From assembly GCA_036524775.1 (NCBI GenBank), contig DATDBO010000109.1:1-13563 (forward strand): 13,563 bases of DNA, in the 5' to 3' direction. The stretch is from VRUE01 sp036524775 (lineage in GTDB: Bacteria > Actinomycetota > Thermoleophilia > Solirubrobacterales > 70-9). This document shows positions 8,063-13,563 of the stretch, in pieces; position 1 is the stretch's first letter, and each line of letters begins with the position of its first letter. The position numbers and the translations under genes are program-made. The notes under the pieces were generated by a model. It was not told the origin of the DNA, ran no database searches, and saw only the letters and a program-made list of their open reading frames with translations.

Positions 8063-8821
8063 ATGGTTCTGAAGCGGGTCATACCCTGCCTCGACGTCGA
8101 TGCCGGCCGCGTCGTCAAGGGCACCAACTTCGTCGGCCTGCGCGATGCCGGCGACCCGGTCGAGCTGGCCGAGCGCTACGACGCCGAGGGCGCCGACGAG
8201 CTGGTCTTCCTCGACATCACGGCGTCACACGAGAAGCGGGACACCATCGTCGAGCTGGCCCGGCGCACCGCCGACAACGTCTTCATCCCCTTTACGATCG
8301 GCGGCGGCATCCGCTCGGTCGAGGACGCGCAGGCCGTGCTCGACGCCGGCGCCGACAAGGTCTCGGTCAACTCCTCTGCGCTGACGCGGCCGGAGCTGCT
8401 CACCGAGCTCGCCGACCACTTCGGTGCGCAGTGCGTCGTGATCGCAATCGACGCCAAGCGCGAGGGGGAGGGCTGGGGCGTCTACGTCAACAGCGGCCGC
8501 AAGCGGGTCGACGGGCGCGAGGCGGTCGCCTGGGCCGCGGAGGGGGTCGAGCGCGGTGCGGGGGAGGTGCTGTTGACCAGCATGGACCGCGACGGCACCA
8601 ACGACGGCTACGACCTCGAGCTGACCCGAGCCGTCGCCGACGCCGTGCCGGTGCCGGTGATCGCCTCCGGCGGCGCCGGCACGCTCGACCACCTCAGCGA
8701 GGCGATCTCCGCGGGCGGAGCCGACGCGGTCCTCTGCGCCTCGATCTTCCACTACGGCACCTACCGCGTTCGCGACGCCAAGCAGCACCTGGCGGCGGCC
8801 GGCATCCCGGTGCGCGCGTAG
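8063..8821 (+). CDS. hisF: Imidazole glycerol phosphate synthase, cyclase subunit
   Basis: HisF takes ammonia from HisH and turns PRFAR into imidazole glycerol phosphate plus AICAR. The 252-residue (beta/alpha)8-barrel has the expected catalytic residues at the same numbers as Thermotoga HisF: Asp11 in IPCLDVDAGRVVKG (7-20) and Asp130 in VIAIDAKRE (126-134). Further marks are NFVGLRDAGDPVELA (22-36), FTIGGGIRS (77-85), DKVSVNSSA (98-106), LLTSMDRDGTNDGYDL (near 173-188) and the phosphate loop VIASGGAGTLDHL. It is four bases downstream of hisA. Its TAG stop forms the first half of the candidate promoter of the next gene. It is the last his gene of the run. Confidence 0.97.
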   Translation: MVLKRVIPCLDVDAGRVVKGTNFVGLRDAGDPVELAERYDAEGADELVFLDITASHEKRDTIVELARRTADNVFIPFTIGGGIRSVEDAQAVLDAGADKVSVNSSALTRPELLTELADHFGAQCVVIAIDAKREGEGWGVYVNSGRKRVDGREAVAWAAEGVERGAGEVLLTSMDRDGTNDGYDLELTRAVADAVPVPVIASGGAGTLDHLSEAISAGGADAVLCASIFHYGTYRVRDAKQHLAAAGIPVRA

Positions 8822-8824
8822 GCT
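8819..8824 (+). promoter_or_regulatory. Candidate -10 box for cca (TAGGCT)
   Basis: TAGGCT ends 7 bases before the ATG at 8832, and its TAG is the stop codon of hisF. No Shine-Dalgarno sequence is present in the 10-base gap. It may start a leaderless transcript that separates the cca-ylm run from the his operon. A -35 box is not evident. Confidence 0.45.
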
Positions 8825-8831
8825 CGCCTCG

Positions 8832-9956
8832 ATGCCGGAGGTCCGTATCGACGACATCGGCGCGGAGCTGAGCCGCGCCTACCCCGAGCTGGGCGCCATC
8901 CACGATGCGGCCGGCGGGAAACCCGTGTACCTCGTGGGCGGCGCCGTCCGGGATCTCCTCTTGGGGCGGGGCAGGGCGGACATCGACCTCGTGGTCGAGG
9001 GCGATGCCACGGCGTTGGCGACTCGGCTCGGCGGTGAGGTCCGTGAGTACGAGCGTTTCGCCACCGCCAAGGTCGATCTCGGCGAGCACGAGGTGGACAT
9101 CGCGACGGCCCGGGCCGAGTCGTATCCGCACCCGGGTGCGTTGCCCGAGGTGGAGTCGACGGAGGGCATCGCCGCCGACCTCGCCCGCCGCGACTTCACG
9201 ATCAACGCGATGGCGATTCCCCTGCGCCGCGATCCGGAATTGATCGACCCCCACCGCGGCCGAGAGGACCTCGAAGCGGGTCTGCTGCGAGTCCTCCACG
9301 CGCACTCGTTCGACGACGACCCGACCCGAGCGCTGCGAGCTGCCCGCTACGCGGCTCGCTTCGGCTTCGAGCTGGAGCACGAGACGGCGGAGCTGCTGCG
9401 CGAAGCGAAGCTGAGCACGGTGTCGGCCGATCGCCGCGAGGCGGAGCTGCTGCGGCTGGCCGGCGAGACGGAGGCCGTGCGCGGGTTTGCCCTGCTGGAG
9501 GAATGGGGCTTGGTGGAGCTGCCCGAGCACGGGGCGGAGCTGGCGGCCGGTGTCGCCGGATTGCTCACGGAGCCGCCCTGGATGGGCGAGGCTCGGCGAG
9601 ACCGGGCCATCCTCGCCGCCGCCCTGGGTCGCTGGGGCGAGGCGGAGAAGCTGGCGGCTGCAGATCCCCGACAGCCCTCGCTTGCGGTCGAGCTGGCCGA
9701 GCAGCACGACCCGGTCGAGCTGGTCCTCGCCCGCGCGCTCGGCGCCGAGTGGCTCGACCGCTGGCTGACCGAGTGGCGCTCGGTCGAGCTCGAGATCGAC
9801 GGCAGCGACCTGCTCGACGCGGGCATCCCGCAGGGAAGGGCGGTCGGCCTCGGCCTCAAGGAGGCGAGGATCCGCAAGCTCGACGGCGAGATCGCCGGCC
9901 GCGACGAGGAGCTCGCCGTGGCACTGGAGGCGGCCAGGTGGGCGGACGAGCGATGA
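8832..9956 (+). CDS. cca: CCA tRNA nucleotidyltransferase / A-adding family enzyme
   Basis: This enzyme family (class II nucleotidyltransferases) builds or repairs the 3' CCA end of tRNAs. The 374-residue protein has the catalytic head VYLVGGAVRDLLLGR (32-46), the metal-binding pair Asp50 and Asp52 in ADIDLVVEGDA, and a third acidic residue, Asp90, in HEVDIATAR. RRDFTINAMA is at 119-128, followed by IDPHRGREDL (138-147) and DDPTRALRAARYAARFGF (162-179). A C-terminal motif, DLLDAGIPQGRAVGLGL, is followed by DGEIAGRDEEL. No HD domain is seen, and it is shorter than the usual actinobacterial enzyme. The EGDA form also occurs in A-adding enzymes, so it could add only A or whole CCA; sequence alone does not decide. 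The stop overlaps pgeF by 4 bases. Confidence 0.9.
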   Translation: MPEVRIDDIGAELSRAYPELGAIHDAAGGKPVYLVGGAVRDLLLGRGRADIDLVVEGDATALATRLGGEVREYERFATAKVDLGEHEVDIATARAESYPHPGALPEVESTEGIAADLARRDFTINAMAIPLRRDPELIDPHRGREDLEAGLLRVLHAHSFDDDPTRALRAARYAARFGFELEHETAELLREAKLSTVSADRREAELLRLAGETEAVRGFALLEEWGLVELPEHGAELAAGVAGLLTEPPWMGEARRDRAILAAALGRWGEAEKLAAADPRQPSLAVELAEQHDPVELVLARALGAEWLDRWLTEWRSVELEIDGSDLLDAGIPQGRAVGLGLKEARIRKLDGEIAGRDEELAVALEAARWADER

Positions 9957-10630
9957 AGTGGCGTGAGCGCGACGGCGTCGAGTGGCTGGAGGCCGAGCTC
10001 CCGTGCTCCCGGGCTGTCTTCTCGACCCGCTCGGCCGGCTCCGTGAAGGAGGACGTGGCGCCCCTGGCCGCTGCGCTCGGCATCGCGCCGGAGCGGATCG
10101 CGGTGGCACGCCAGGTACACGGCGCGGATCTCATCGTCCACGACCGGCACAGCGAACACGCGAGCGGCACCGAGGAGGCCGTCGAGGTAGACGGCCACGT
10201 GCTCGTCGCGCCGGGGACGACTGCGTTGGTCTTCACCGCCGACTGCCTGCCGATCGCGCTTGCCGGTCCACGCGGAGCCGCGATCCTGCACTGCGGCAGG
10301 CGCGGGCTGGCCGCCGGGATCGTCGCCCGCGGCGTCGCGGCGATCGACGCGACCCATGCCGCGATCGGCCCCGGGATCGGGCCCTGCTGCTACGAGGTGG
10401 GCGACGAGGTGCTCGAGTCCTTCGCGGGACTCGGCGATGGGGTCGCTTCGGACCGCATGCTCGACCTTCCCGAGGTCGCCTGCCGCCTCCTGCGCCAAGC
10501 CGGCGTCGAGGAGATCGAGTCGGCCGGCCTCTGCACCTGCTGCGAGGAGGGGCGCTTCTTCTCTCACCGTCGCGACGGCGGCCCGGGCCGGCAGGCGGGC
10601 CTCGTCTGGATCGAACGGGAGCCGAGCTGA
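9953..10630 (+). CDS. pgeF: Peptidoglycan editing factor / multicopper polyphenol oxidase family (YfiH/YlmD, PgeF)
   Basis: In E. coli PgeF (YfiH) is reported to remove wrongly made UDP-MurNAc-L-serine; other family members act as purine nucleoside enzymes. The 225 residues hold the metal-binding residues His56 in RQVHGADL (53-60), Cys98 in TADCLPIAL (95-103) and His113 in ILHCGRRGL (111-119). The C-terminal marks IGPGIGPCCYEVG (138-150) and FFSHRRDGGPGRQAG (202-216) are present. The normally invariant HAGWRG reads HCGRRG here, and the N-terminal SLNLG segment is missing, so activity may differ. The ATG overlaps the cca stop (ATGA). The neighbours yggS, sepF and yggT are the usual ylm division-cluster partners. 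Confidence 0.92.
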   Translation: MKWRERDGVEWLEAELPCSRAVFSTRSAGSVKEDVAPLAAALGIAPERIAVARQVHGADLIVHDRHSEHASGTEEAVEVDGHVLVAPGTTALVFTADCLPIALAGPRGAAILHCGRRGLAAGIVARGVAAIDATHAAIGPGIGPCCYEVGDEVLESFAGLGDGVASDRMLDLPEVACRLLRQAGVEEIESAGLCTCCEEGRFFSHRRDGGPGRQAGLVWIEREPS

Positions 10631-10632
10631 CG

Positions 10633-11286
10633 ATGCCCGGCTTGATCCACGGGCTCGACCCGGCGACGATAGCCGCCAACCTGGAGCGGGTGCGCGAGCG
10701 CGCCGGGGGCGGGGTGGAGGTCCTCGCGGCGACCAAGTACGTGCCGATCGAGGAGATGGGCGCCCTCGCCGAAGCCGGCGTCAAGCTGGTCGGCGAGAAC
10801 CGCCAGCAGGAGCTGGAGGCCAAGCGCGCGCGCTGGGACGACGTCTTCGCCTGGGACTTCATCGGCAACCTGCAGAGCCGCAAGGTCAAGCGGCTGCTGC
10901 CGCTCTGCCGCCTGATCCACTCGGTGGCCAGCGACTCGGCGCTGGAGCAGCTCGGCCGCCATGGCGGCGCGGAGACCGAGATCCTCGCCGAGGTCAACGT
11001 CGCCGGCGAGCGGGGCAAGGGGGGGATCGCACCCGCCGAGCTGGGCGATTTCATCGCCCGCAGCCCGGTGCGCGTCACCGGCCTGATGACGATGCCGCCC
11101 TTCAGCACCGACCCCGAGGACTCGCGACCGCACTTCGCCCGCCTCGCCGAGCTGGCCGCGGAGCACGGCCTCCGCCGCCTCTCGATGGGCACCTCGCAGG
11201 ACTGGCCGGTCGCGGTCGAGGAGGGGGCGACGATCGTCCGCCTCGGCACCGCTCTATACGCCCAGCGCGGAACGACCGCCGCTTGA
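10633..11286 (+). CDS. yggS: Pyridoxal phosphate homeostasis protein (YggS/YlmE/PLPBP)
   Basis: This non-catalytic, fold type III PLP-binding protein keeps free PLP and amino/keto acid pools in balance. The 217 residues show the PLP lysine Lys35 in LAATKYVPIEEM (31-42), GENRQQELEAK at 54-64, FIGNLQSRKV at 76-85, SVASDSALEQL at 97-107, EVNVAGERGKGG at 120-131, GLMTMPP at 150-156, and the phosphate-binding segment LSMGTSQDWPVAV (183-195) with VRLGTALYA (202-210). The common WHFIG segment reads WDFIG. ATG 10633 is two bases after the pgeF stop; no Shine-Dalgarno sequence is obvious, so translation is probably coupled. The position before sepF is conserved in Gram-positive ylm clusters. Confidence 0.95.
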   Translation: MPGLIHGLDPATIAANLERVRERAGGGVEVLAATKYVPIEEMGALAEAGVKLVGENRQQELEAKRARWDDVFAWDFIGNLQSRKVKRLLPLCRLIHSVASDSALEQLGRHGGAETEILAEVNVAGERGKGGIAPAELGDFIARSPVRVTGLMTMPPFSTDPEDSRPHFARLAELAAEHGLRRLSMGTSQDWPVAVEEGATIVRLGTALYAQRGTTAA

Positions 11287-11298
11287 GCGATACTTCCT

Positions 11299-11334
11299 GG
11301 AGGATTCGGCTTCGAAGAGCCGAAAGACGCACGC
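11299..11334 (+). promoter_or_regulatory. sepF leader: Shine-Dalgarno, hairpin, then start codon
   Basis: A strong GGAGGA at 11299-11304 lies 30 bases before the sepF ATG, too far for normal use. Exactly between them is a perfect 7-bp hairpin, TTCGGCT (11305-11311) with AGCCGAA (11318-11324), with a TCGAAG loop. Folded, it leaves 10 bases between GGAGGA and ATG, a workable spacing. T4 gene 38 is a known case of a hairpin bringing such a site close to its start. No U-tract follows, so it is not an intrinsic terminator. Confidence 0.5.
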
Positions 11335-11871
11335 ATGGCACTACGCGACAGCTGGCATAAAGCGCTGGTCTACTTCGGGCTCGCAGAAGAGCACGAGCAC
11401 GGCCTGGAGTACGACGACGACTTCCCCGAGACCTCCGAGGAGGAGATCGAAGCCCGGCGGGAATCGGGTCAGGTGCGACGCCTGCCCACCTCGCGCCGCT
11501 CGCGCCGCGACGAGATCGACGACATCTTCTCCGACGACGAGCCGATCTCTGCCACGCGGACCCGCACGCTGCGCTCGGTCGGCGAGGACTCCGACGTCAA
11601 AGTCCACCTCGTCATCCCGCGCAACTTCAACGACGCCCAGCAGGTCGCTGACCAGTTCAAGCGCTCGGTGCCGGTGATCCTCAACCTGCAGACCACCGAT
11701 CACGAGCTCTCCAAGCGGATGATCGACTTCTGCTCCGGCCTCACCTACTCGCTCGACGGCGGCATGCAGCGGATCGCCGAGAAGATCTTCTTGCTGACGC
11801 CGCGCAATGTCGAGGTCTCGGCCGAGGAGAAGGCGCGGCTGCTCGACAAAGGGTTCTTCAACCAGTCCTGA
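11335..11871 (+). CDS. sepF: Cell division protein SepF (YlmF)
   Basis: SepF polymerises, binds the membrane and the FtsZ C terminus, and anchors and organises the division septum. Residues 1-18 (MALRDSWHKALVYFGLAE) form the expected amphipathic membrane-binding helix. They are followed by an acidic, then Arg-rich, disordered linker (about 19-85). The conserved SepF domain spans about 87-163, with VHLVIPRNFNDAQQVADQF (90-108), VPVILNLQ (112-119), RMIDFCSGLTYSLDGGMQRI (128-147) including the conserved Gly135, and IFLLTPRNVEVS (151-162). The 178-residue length is typical for actinobacteria. ftsZ is not in the window. The start is set by the N-terminal helix; the upstream Shine-Dalgarno sequence is displaced by a hairpin. 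Confidence 0.96.
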   Translation: MALRDSWHKALVYFGLAEEHEHGLEYDDDFPETSEEEIEARRESGQVRRLPTSRRSRRDEIDDIFSDDEPISATRTRTLRSVGEDSDVKVHLVIPRNFNDAQQVADQFKRSVPVILNLQTTDHELSKRMIDFCSGLTYSLDGGMQRIAEKIFLLTPRNVEVSAEEKARLLDKGFFNQS

Positions 11872-11878
11872 CTCCGAA

Positions 11879-11884
11879 TAGTCT
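11879..11884 (+). promoter_or_regulatory. Candidate -10 box for proC (TAGTCT)
   Basis: In the 20-base gap after sepF, TAGTCT ends 7 bases before the proC ATG, and there is no Shine-Dalgarno sequence. This fits a leaderless proC transcript started inside the cluster. A -35 match is not evident. Confidence 0.45.
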
Positions 11885-11891
11885 CCCGGCC

Positions 11892-12632
11892 ATGATCATT
11901 GGCTTCTGCGGGGCCGGGAATATGGCTGCGGCGCTTGCCAGGGGCTGGGTCGGGCAGTGGGAGCAGATGCTGTTCTTCGATCCGGACTCGGATCGGGCTC
12001 GCAAGCTGGCCGGGGATCTTGGCGGCGAAGCTGTCGAGTCCAACGGGCAGCTTGCGGAGCGGGCCGATGTCGTGCTTCTTGCGGTCAAGCCGGGTGCCCT
12101 TCAGCAGGCGGCCGGTGAACTGGCGGGCGCAGAATCGGTCATCTCGATCTTGGGTGCCACCCCCTTGGAGAACGTCCAAGCCGCATTCCCCGATGCCGAG
12201 GTGGGGCGGGTCATGCCCAACGTCGCCGTGGAGGTGGGCGGCGGCGTTCTTTGCGCAGCTGGGGAGTTCAACCCAGAGGTTCGACAGAAGCTGGACATTC
12301 TCGGGCATGTCGTCGAGTTGCCCGACTCGCAATTCGACGTCGCCACGGCATTGATGGGCTGCTCGCCGGCGTATTTCGCCCTGGTGGCCGAGGCTCTCGC
12401 CGACGCCGGCGTCAGTGCCGGCCTGGACCGGGAGCTGGTCGAAAGGCTGGTCGTCGAGGCCGCCGCGGGCACTGGCGCGCTGATGCGTATCCGCCGTCCG
12501 GCCGATCTTCGAATCGCCGTAACCTCACCCGGGGGAAGCACCGAAGCCGGCCTGGACGCGCTCGACCGCGAAGGCGCGCGCGAGGCATTCGAAGCGGCGG
12601 TACGCGCCTCGCTGGAGAGGATGCGGGGGTGA
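11892..12632 (+). CDS. proC: Pyrroline-5-carboxylate reductase
   Basis: ProC reduces pyrroline-5-carboxylate to L-proline with NAD(P)H. The 246 residues show the Rossmann start MIIGFCGAGNMAAALARGW (1-19), VVLLAVKPGALQQ (60-72), the cofactor/substrate segment VGRVMPNVAVEVGGG (about 103-117), GCSPAYFALVAEALADAG (about 155-172) and the C-terminal VTSPGGSTEAGLDAL signature. It is slightly shorter than the usual 260-280 residues. Codon use in the first 400 bases is less biased than in sepF or yggT (more CTT, GGG, GAT). It may be a later insertion into the ylm cluster or simply more weakly expressed. Its TGA overlaps the GTG of yggT. Confidence 0.95.
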   Translation: MIIGFCGAGNMAAALARGWVGQWEQMLFFDPDSDRARKLAGDLGGEAVESNGQLAERADVVLLAVKPGALQQAAGELAGAESVISILGATPLENVQAAFPDAEVGRVMPNVAVEVGGGVLCAAGEFNPEVRQKLDILGHVVELPDSQFDVATALMGCSPAYFALVAEALADAGVSAGLDRELVERLVVEAAAGTGALMRIRRPADLRIAVTSPGGSTEAGLDALDREGAREAFEAAVRASLERMRG

Positions 12633-12931
12633 TCCTGCTCGCGATCGCCCGCGAGGACGTCGCCGACTACGTCTCGGCGCTGTTCCTCGTCTACATCATC
12701 CTGATCCTGATCCGGGTGCTGCTCTCTTGGATCCCACGCATGCCCTACAACCCGACGCTGCGGGCGGTGCTCGACTTCATCACCGAGACGACCGACCCCT
12801 ACCTCAACCTCTTCCGGCGGATCATCCCGCCGATCGGCGGCGGCGGCTTCGGCCTCGACCTGAGCCCGATGATCGGCCTGATCGTGCTCTTCATCGCGCG
12901 CAGCATCGTCGTCGGCCTGATCGCCGGGTGA
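12629..12931 (+). CDS. yggT: YggT family integral membrane protein (YlmG)
   Basis: This is a small membrane protein of 100 residues with two hydrophobic segments, about 14-34 (VSALFLVYIILILIRVLLSW) and about 77-98 (SPMIGLIVLFIARSIVVGLI). The conserved YggT loop lies between them, with residues like TETTDPYLNLFRRIIPPIGG (53-72). The family is found next to sepF and is linked to cell division, cell shape or membrane protein assembly; its molecular role is not settled. The start is GTG 12629, overlapping the proC stop (GTGA), with GGAGAGG at 12614-12620 eight bases upstream. Its own stop overlaps the lspA GTG in the same way. divIVA, which often follows, is absent. Confidence 0.9.
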   Translation: MILLAIAREDVADYVSALFLVYIILILIRVLLSWIPRMPYNPTLRAVLDFITETTDPYLNLFRRIIPPIGGGGFGLDLSPMIGLIVLFIARSIVVGLIAG

Positions 12932-13389
12932 ACGATCCCCGCCGACGCCCCTGGGCCCTCGCGGCCGCACTCTGCGCGTTCGTCGTCGGCCTCGACCCGG
13001 CCGCCAAGGCGCTGGTCGAGGCCGAGCTGGTAGCCGGCGAGCAGGTCGACGTGCTCGGCCCGCTCAGCCTCACCCTCACCCACAACCGCGGCATCGCCTT
13101 CGGCCTCGCCGACGGCGGCGGCGTCGTCCTGATCGCCCTCACCGTCGCCGCGCTCGTTTTCGTCGGCGTCCTCTTCGCCCGCGATCCCGCCCGGCGGGGG
13201 ATGTGGATCGCGGTCGGCCTGCTCGTCGGCGGCGCCCTCGGCAACCTCGTCGACCGCGTGCGAGCCGGCGAGGTCACCGACTACATCGACGTGCTCAGCT
13301 GGCCGCCCTTCAACCTGGCCGACGTGGCGATCACGATCGGCGTCGTCGTGCTGGCGCTGAGCTATCTCGGCGACGCAGAGCCCGGATGA
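12928..13389 (+). CDS. lspA: Lipoprotein signal peptidase (signal peptidase II)
   Basis: LspA is an inner-membrane aspartic protease that removes the signal peptide of prolipoproteins after lipid attachment. The 153 residues have four hydrophobic stretches (about 9-22, 64-84, 92-108, 131-148). Family motifs are THNRGIAFGL (51-60, Asn53), GGALGNLVDRV (101-111), VTDYIDV (116-122) and PFNLADVAITIG (127-138). Asp118 and Asp132 are the expected catalytic pair. The first motif reads DPAAK (23-27), where DQxxK is usual. The start is GTG 12928, overlapping the yggT stop (GTGA); no in-frame ATG before the first helix is available. The stop overlaps the next gene (ATGA), a common lspA-rluD pairing. Confidence 0.95.
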   Translation: MNDPRRRPWALAAALCAFVVGLDPAAKALVEAELVAGEQVDVLGPLSLTLTHNRGIAFGLADGGGVVLIALTVAALVFVGVLFARDPARRGMWIAVGLLVGGALGNLVDRVRAGEVTDYIDVLSWPPFNLADVAITIGVVVLALSYLGDAEPG

Positions 13390-13563
13390 GCCTCGAGCCG
13401 CGGATCGTCCACCTCGACGACCACCTCGCCGTGGTCGACAAGCCCGCCGGCCTGGTCGTCCACCCGGCGCCCTCGCACAGCGGTCCGACCCTCGTCGACA
13501 CGCTGGCCGAGGTTCTCTCCGGCGGCGCCGATCCCGAGCGCCCCGGCATCGTCCACCGCCTCG
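13386..13563 (+). CDS. rluD: RluA/RluD-family pseudouridine synthase, N-terminal part (cut by window end)
   Basis: Enzymes of this family convert specific uridines of 23S rRNA to pseudouridine. Only 59 codons are visible. They start directly in the catalytic domain: IVHLDDHLAVVDKPAGLVVHP at 7-27 is the family signature, then PSHSGPTLVDTL at 29-40 and RPGIVHRL at 52-59, where the catalytic Asp would be the next residue beyond the window. RluD proper has an N-terminal S4 RNA-binding domain of roughly 80 residues. This protein has only about 6 residues before the catalytic domain, so the S4 domain is missing if the ATG at 13386 (ATGA overlap with lspA) is right. The position after lspA is typical for this gene, but which rRNA site it modifies cannot be told. 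Confidence 0.88.
   Translation, partial: MSLEPRIVHLDDHLAVVDKPAGLVVHPAPSHSGPTLVDTLAEVLSGGADPERPGIVHRL

Noticed and set aside
11305..11324. Hairpin before sepF as a terminator of the pgeF-yggS transcript
   Set aside because: There is no U-tract after the stem (AGACGCACGC), and a Shine-Dalgarno sequence sits immediately before it, which points to a role in translation instead.

Overview
The window looks like a chromosomal housekeeping region from a high-GC, deep-branching actinobacterium, most likely class Thermoleophilia or a relative. That placement is an inference. It rests on the very GC-rich codon use, actinobacterial 5S/23S sequence, a short HisG paired with HisZ, MurA with Asp in place of the catalytic Cys, a ylm/SepF division cluster, and many genes with a TANNNT box just before the start codon and no ribosome binding site.

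Layout. The left end (1-550) is the 3' end of a 23S rRNA gene, then 5S rRNA and a strong terminator. Next come two minus-strand genes: an anchored alpha/beta hydrolase (1801-800) and a small unrecognised gene of 67 codons (789-586). The hydrolase diverges from murA (1826-3124) across 24 bases that hold one symmetric TACCCTA/TAGGGTA box usable in both directions. From 3161 a histidine operon runs hisZ-hisG-hisD-hisB-hisH-hisA-hisF, mostly with 4-base stop/start overlaps. It covers ATP-phosphoribosyl transfer, the HisA and HisF/HisH steps, dehydration and the last oxidation; hisC, hisE and hisI are not here. A CCA-adding enzyme gene (8832-9956) follows, then pgeF (ylmD), yggS (ylmE), sepF (ylmF), proC, yggT (ylmG), lspA and the first 59 codons of an RluD-type pseudouridine synthase, cut by the window end.

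Function. The right half resembles the division/envelope neighbourhood ylmD-E-F-G of Gram-positive bacteria, joined to lipoprotein maturation (LspA) and rRNA modification. proC is inserted, and no divIVA or ylmH lies between yggT and lspA. Two translation modes seem to be used. Genes inside tightly packed runs start by stop/start overlap, sometimes with a purine-rich Shine-Dalgarno sequence. Seven genes that begin after a gap carry TANNNT 6-10 bases before the start, as expected for leaderless mRNAs. sepF differs from both: its Shine-Dalgarno sequence lies 30 bases upstream and is separated from the ATG by a perfect hairpin.

No mobile element, CRISPR array, tRNA or integrated element was seen. 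No wholly new system is evident. The best leads are the promoter/start architecture, the sepF leader, the small gene and the odd low-GC end of the hydrolase gene.
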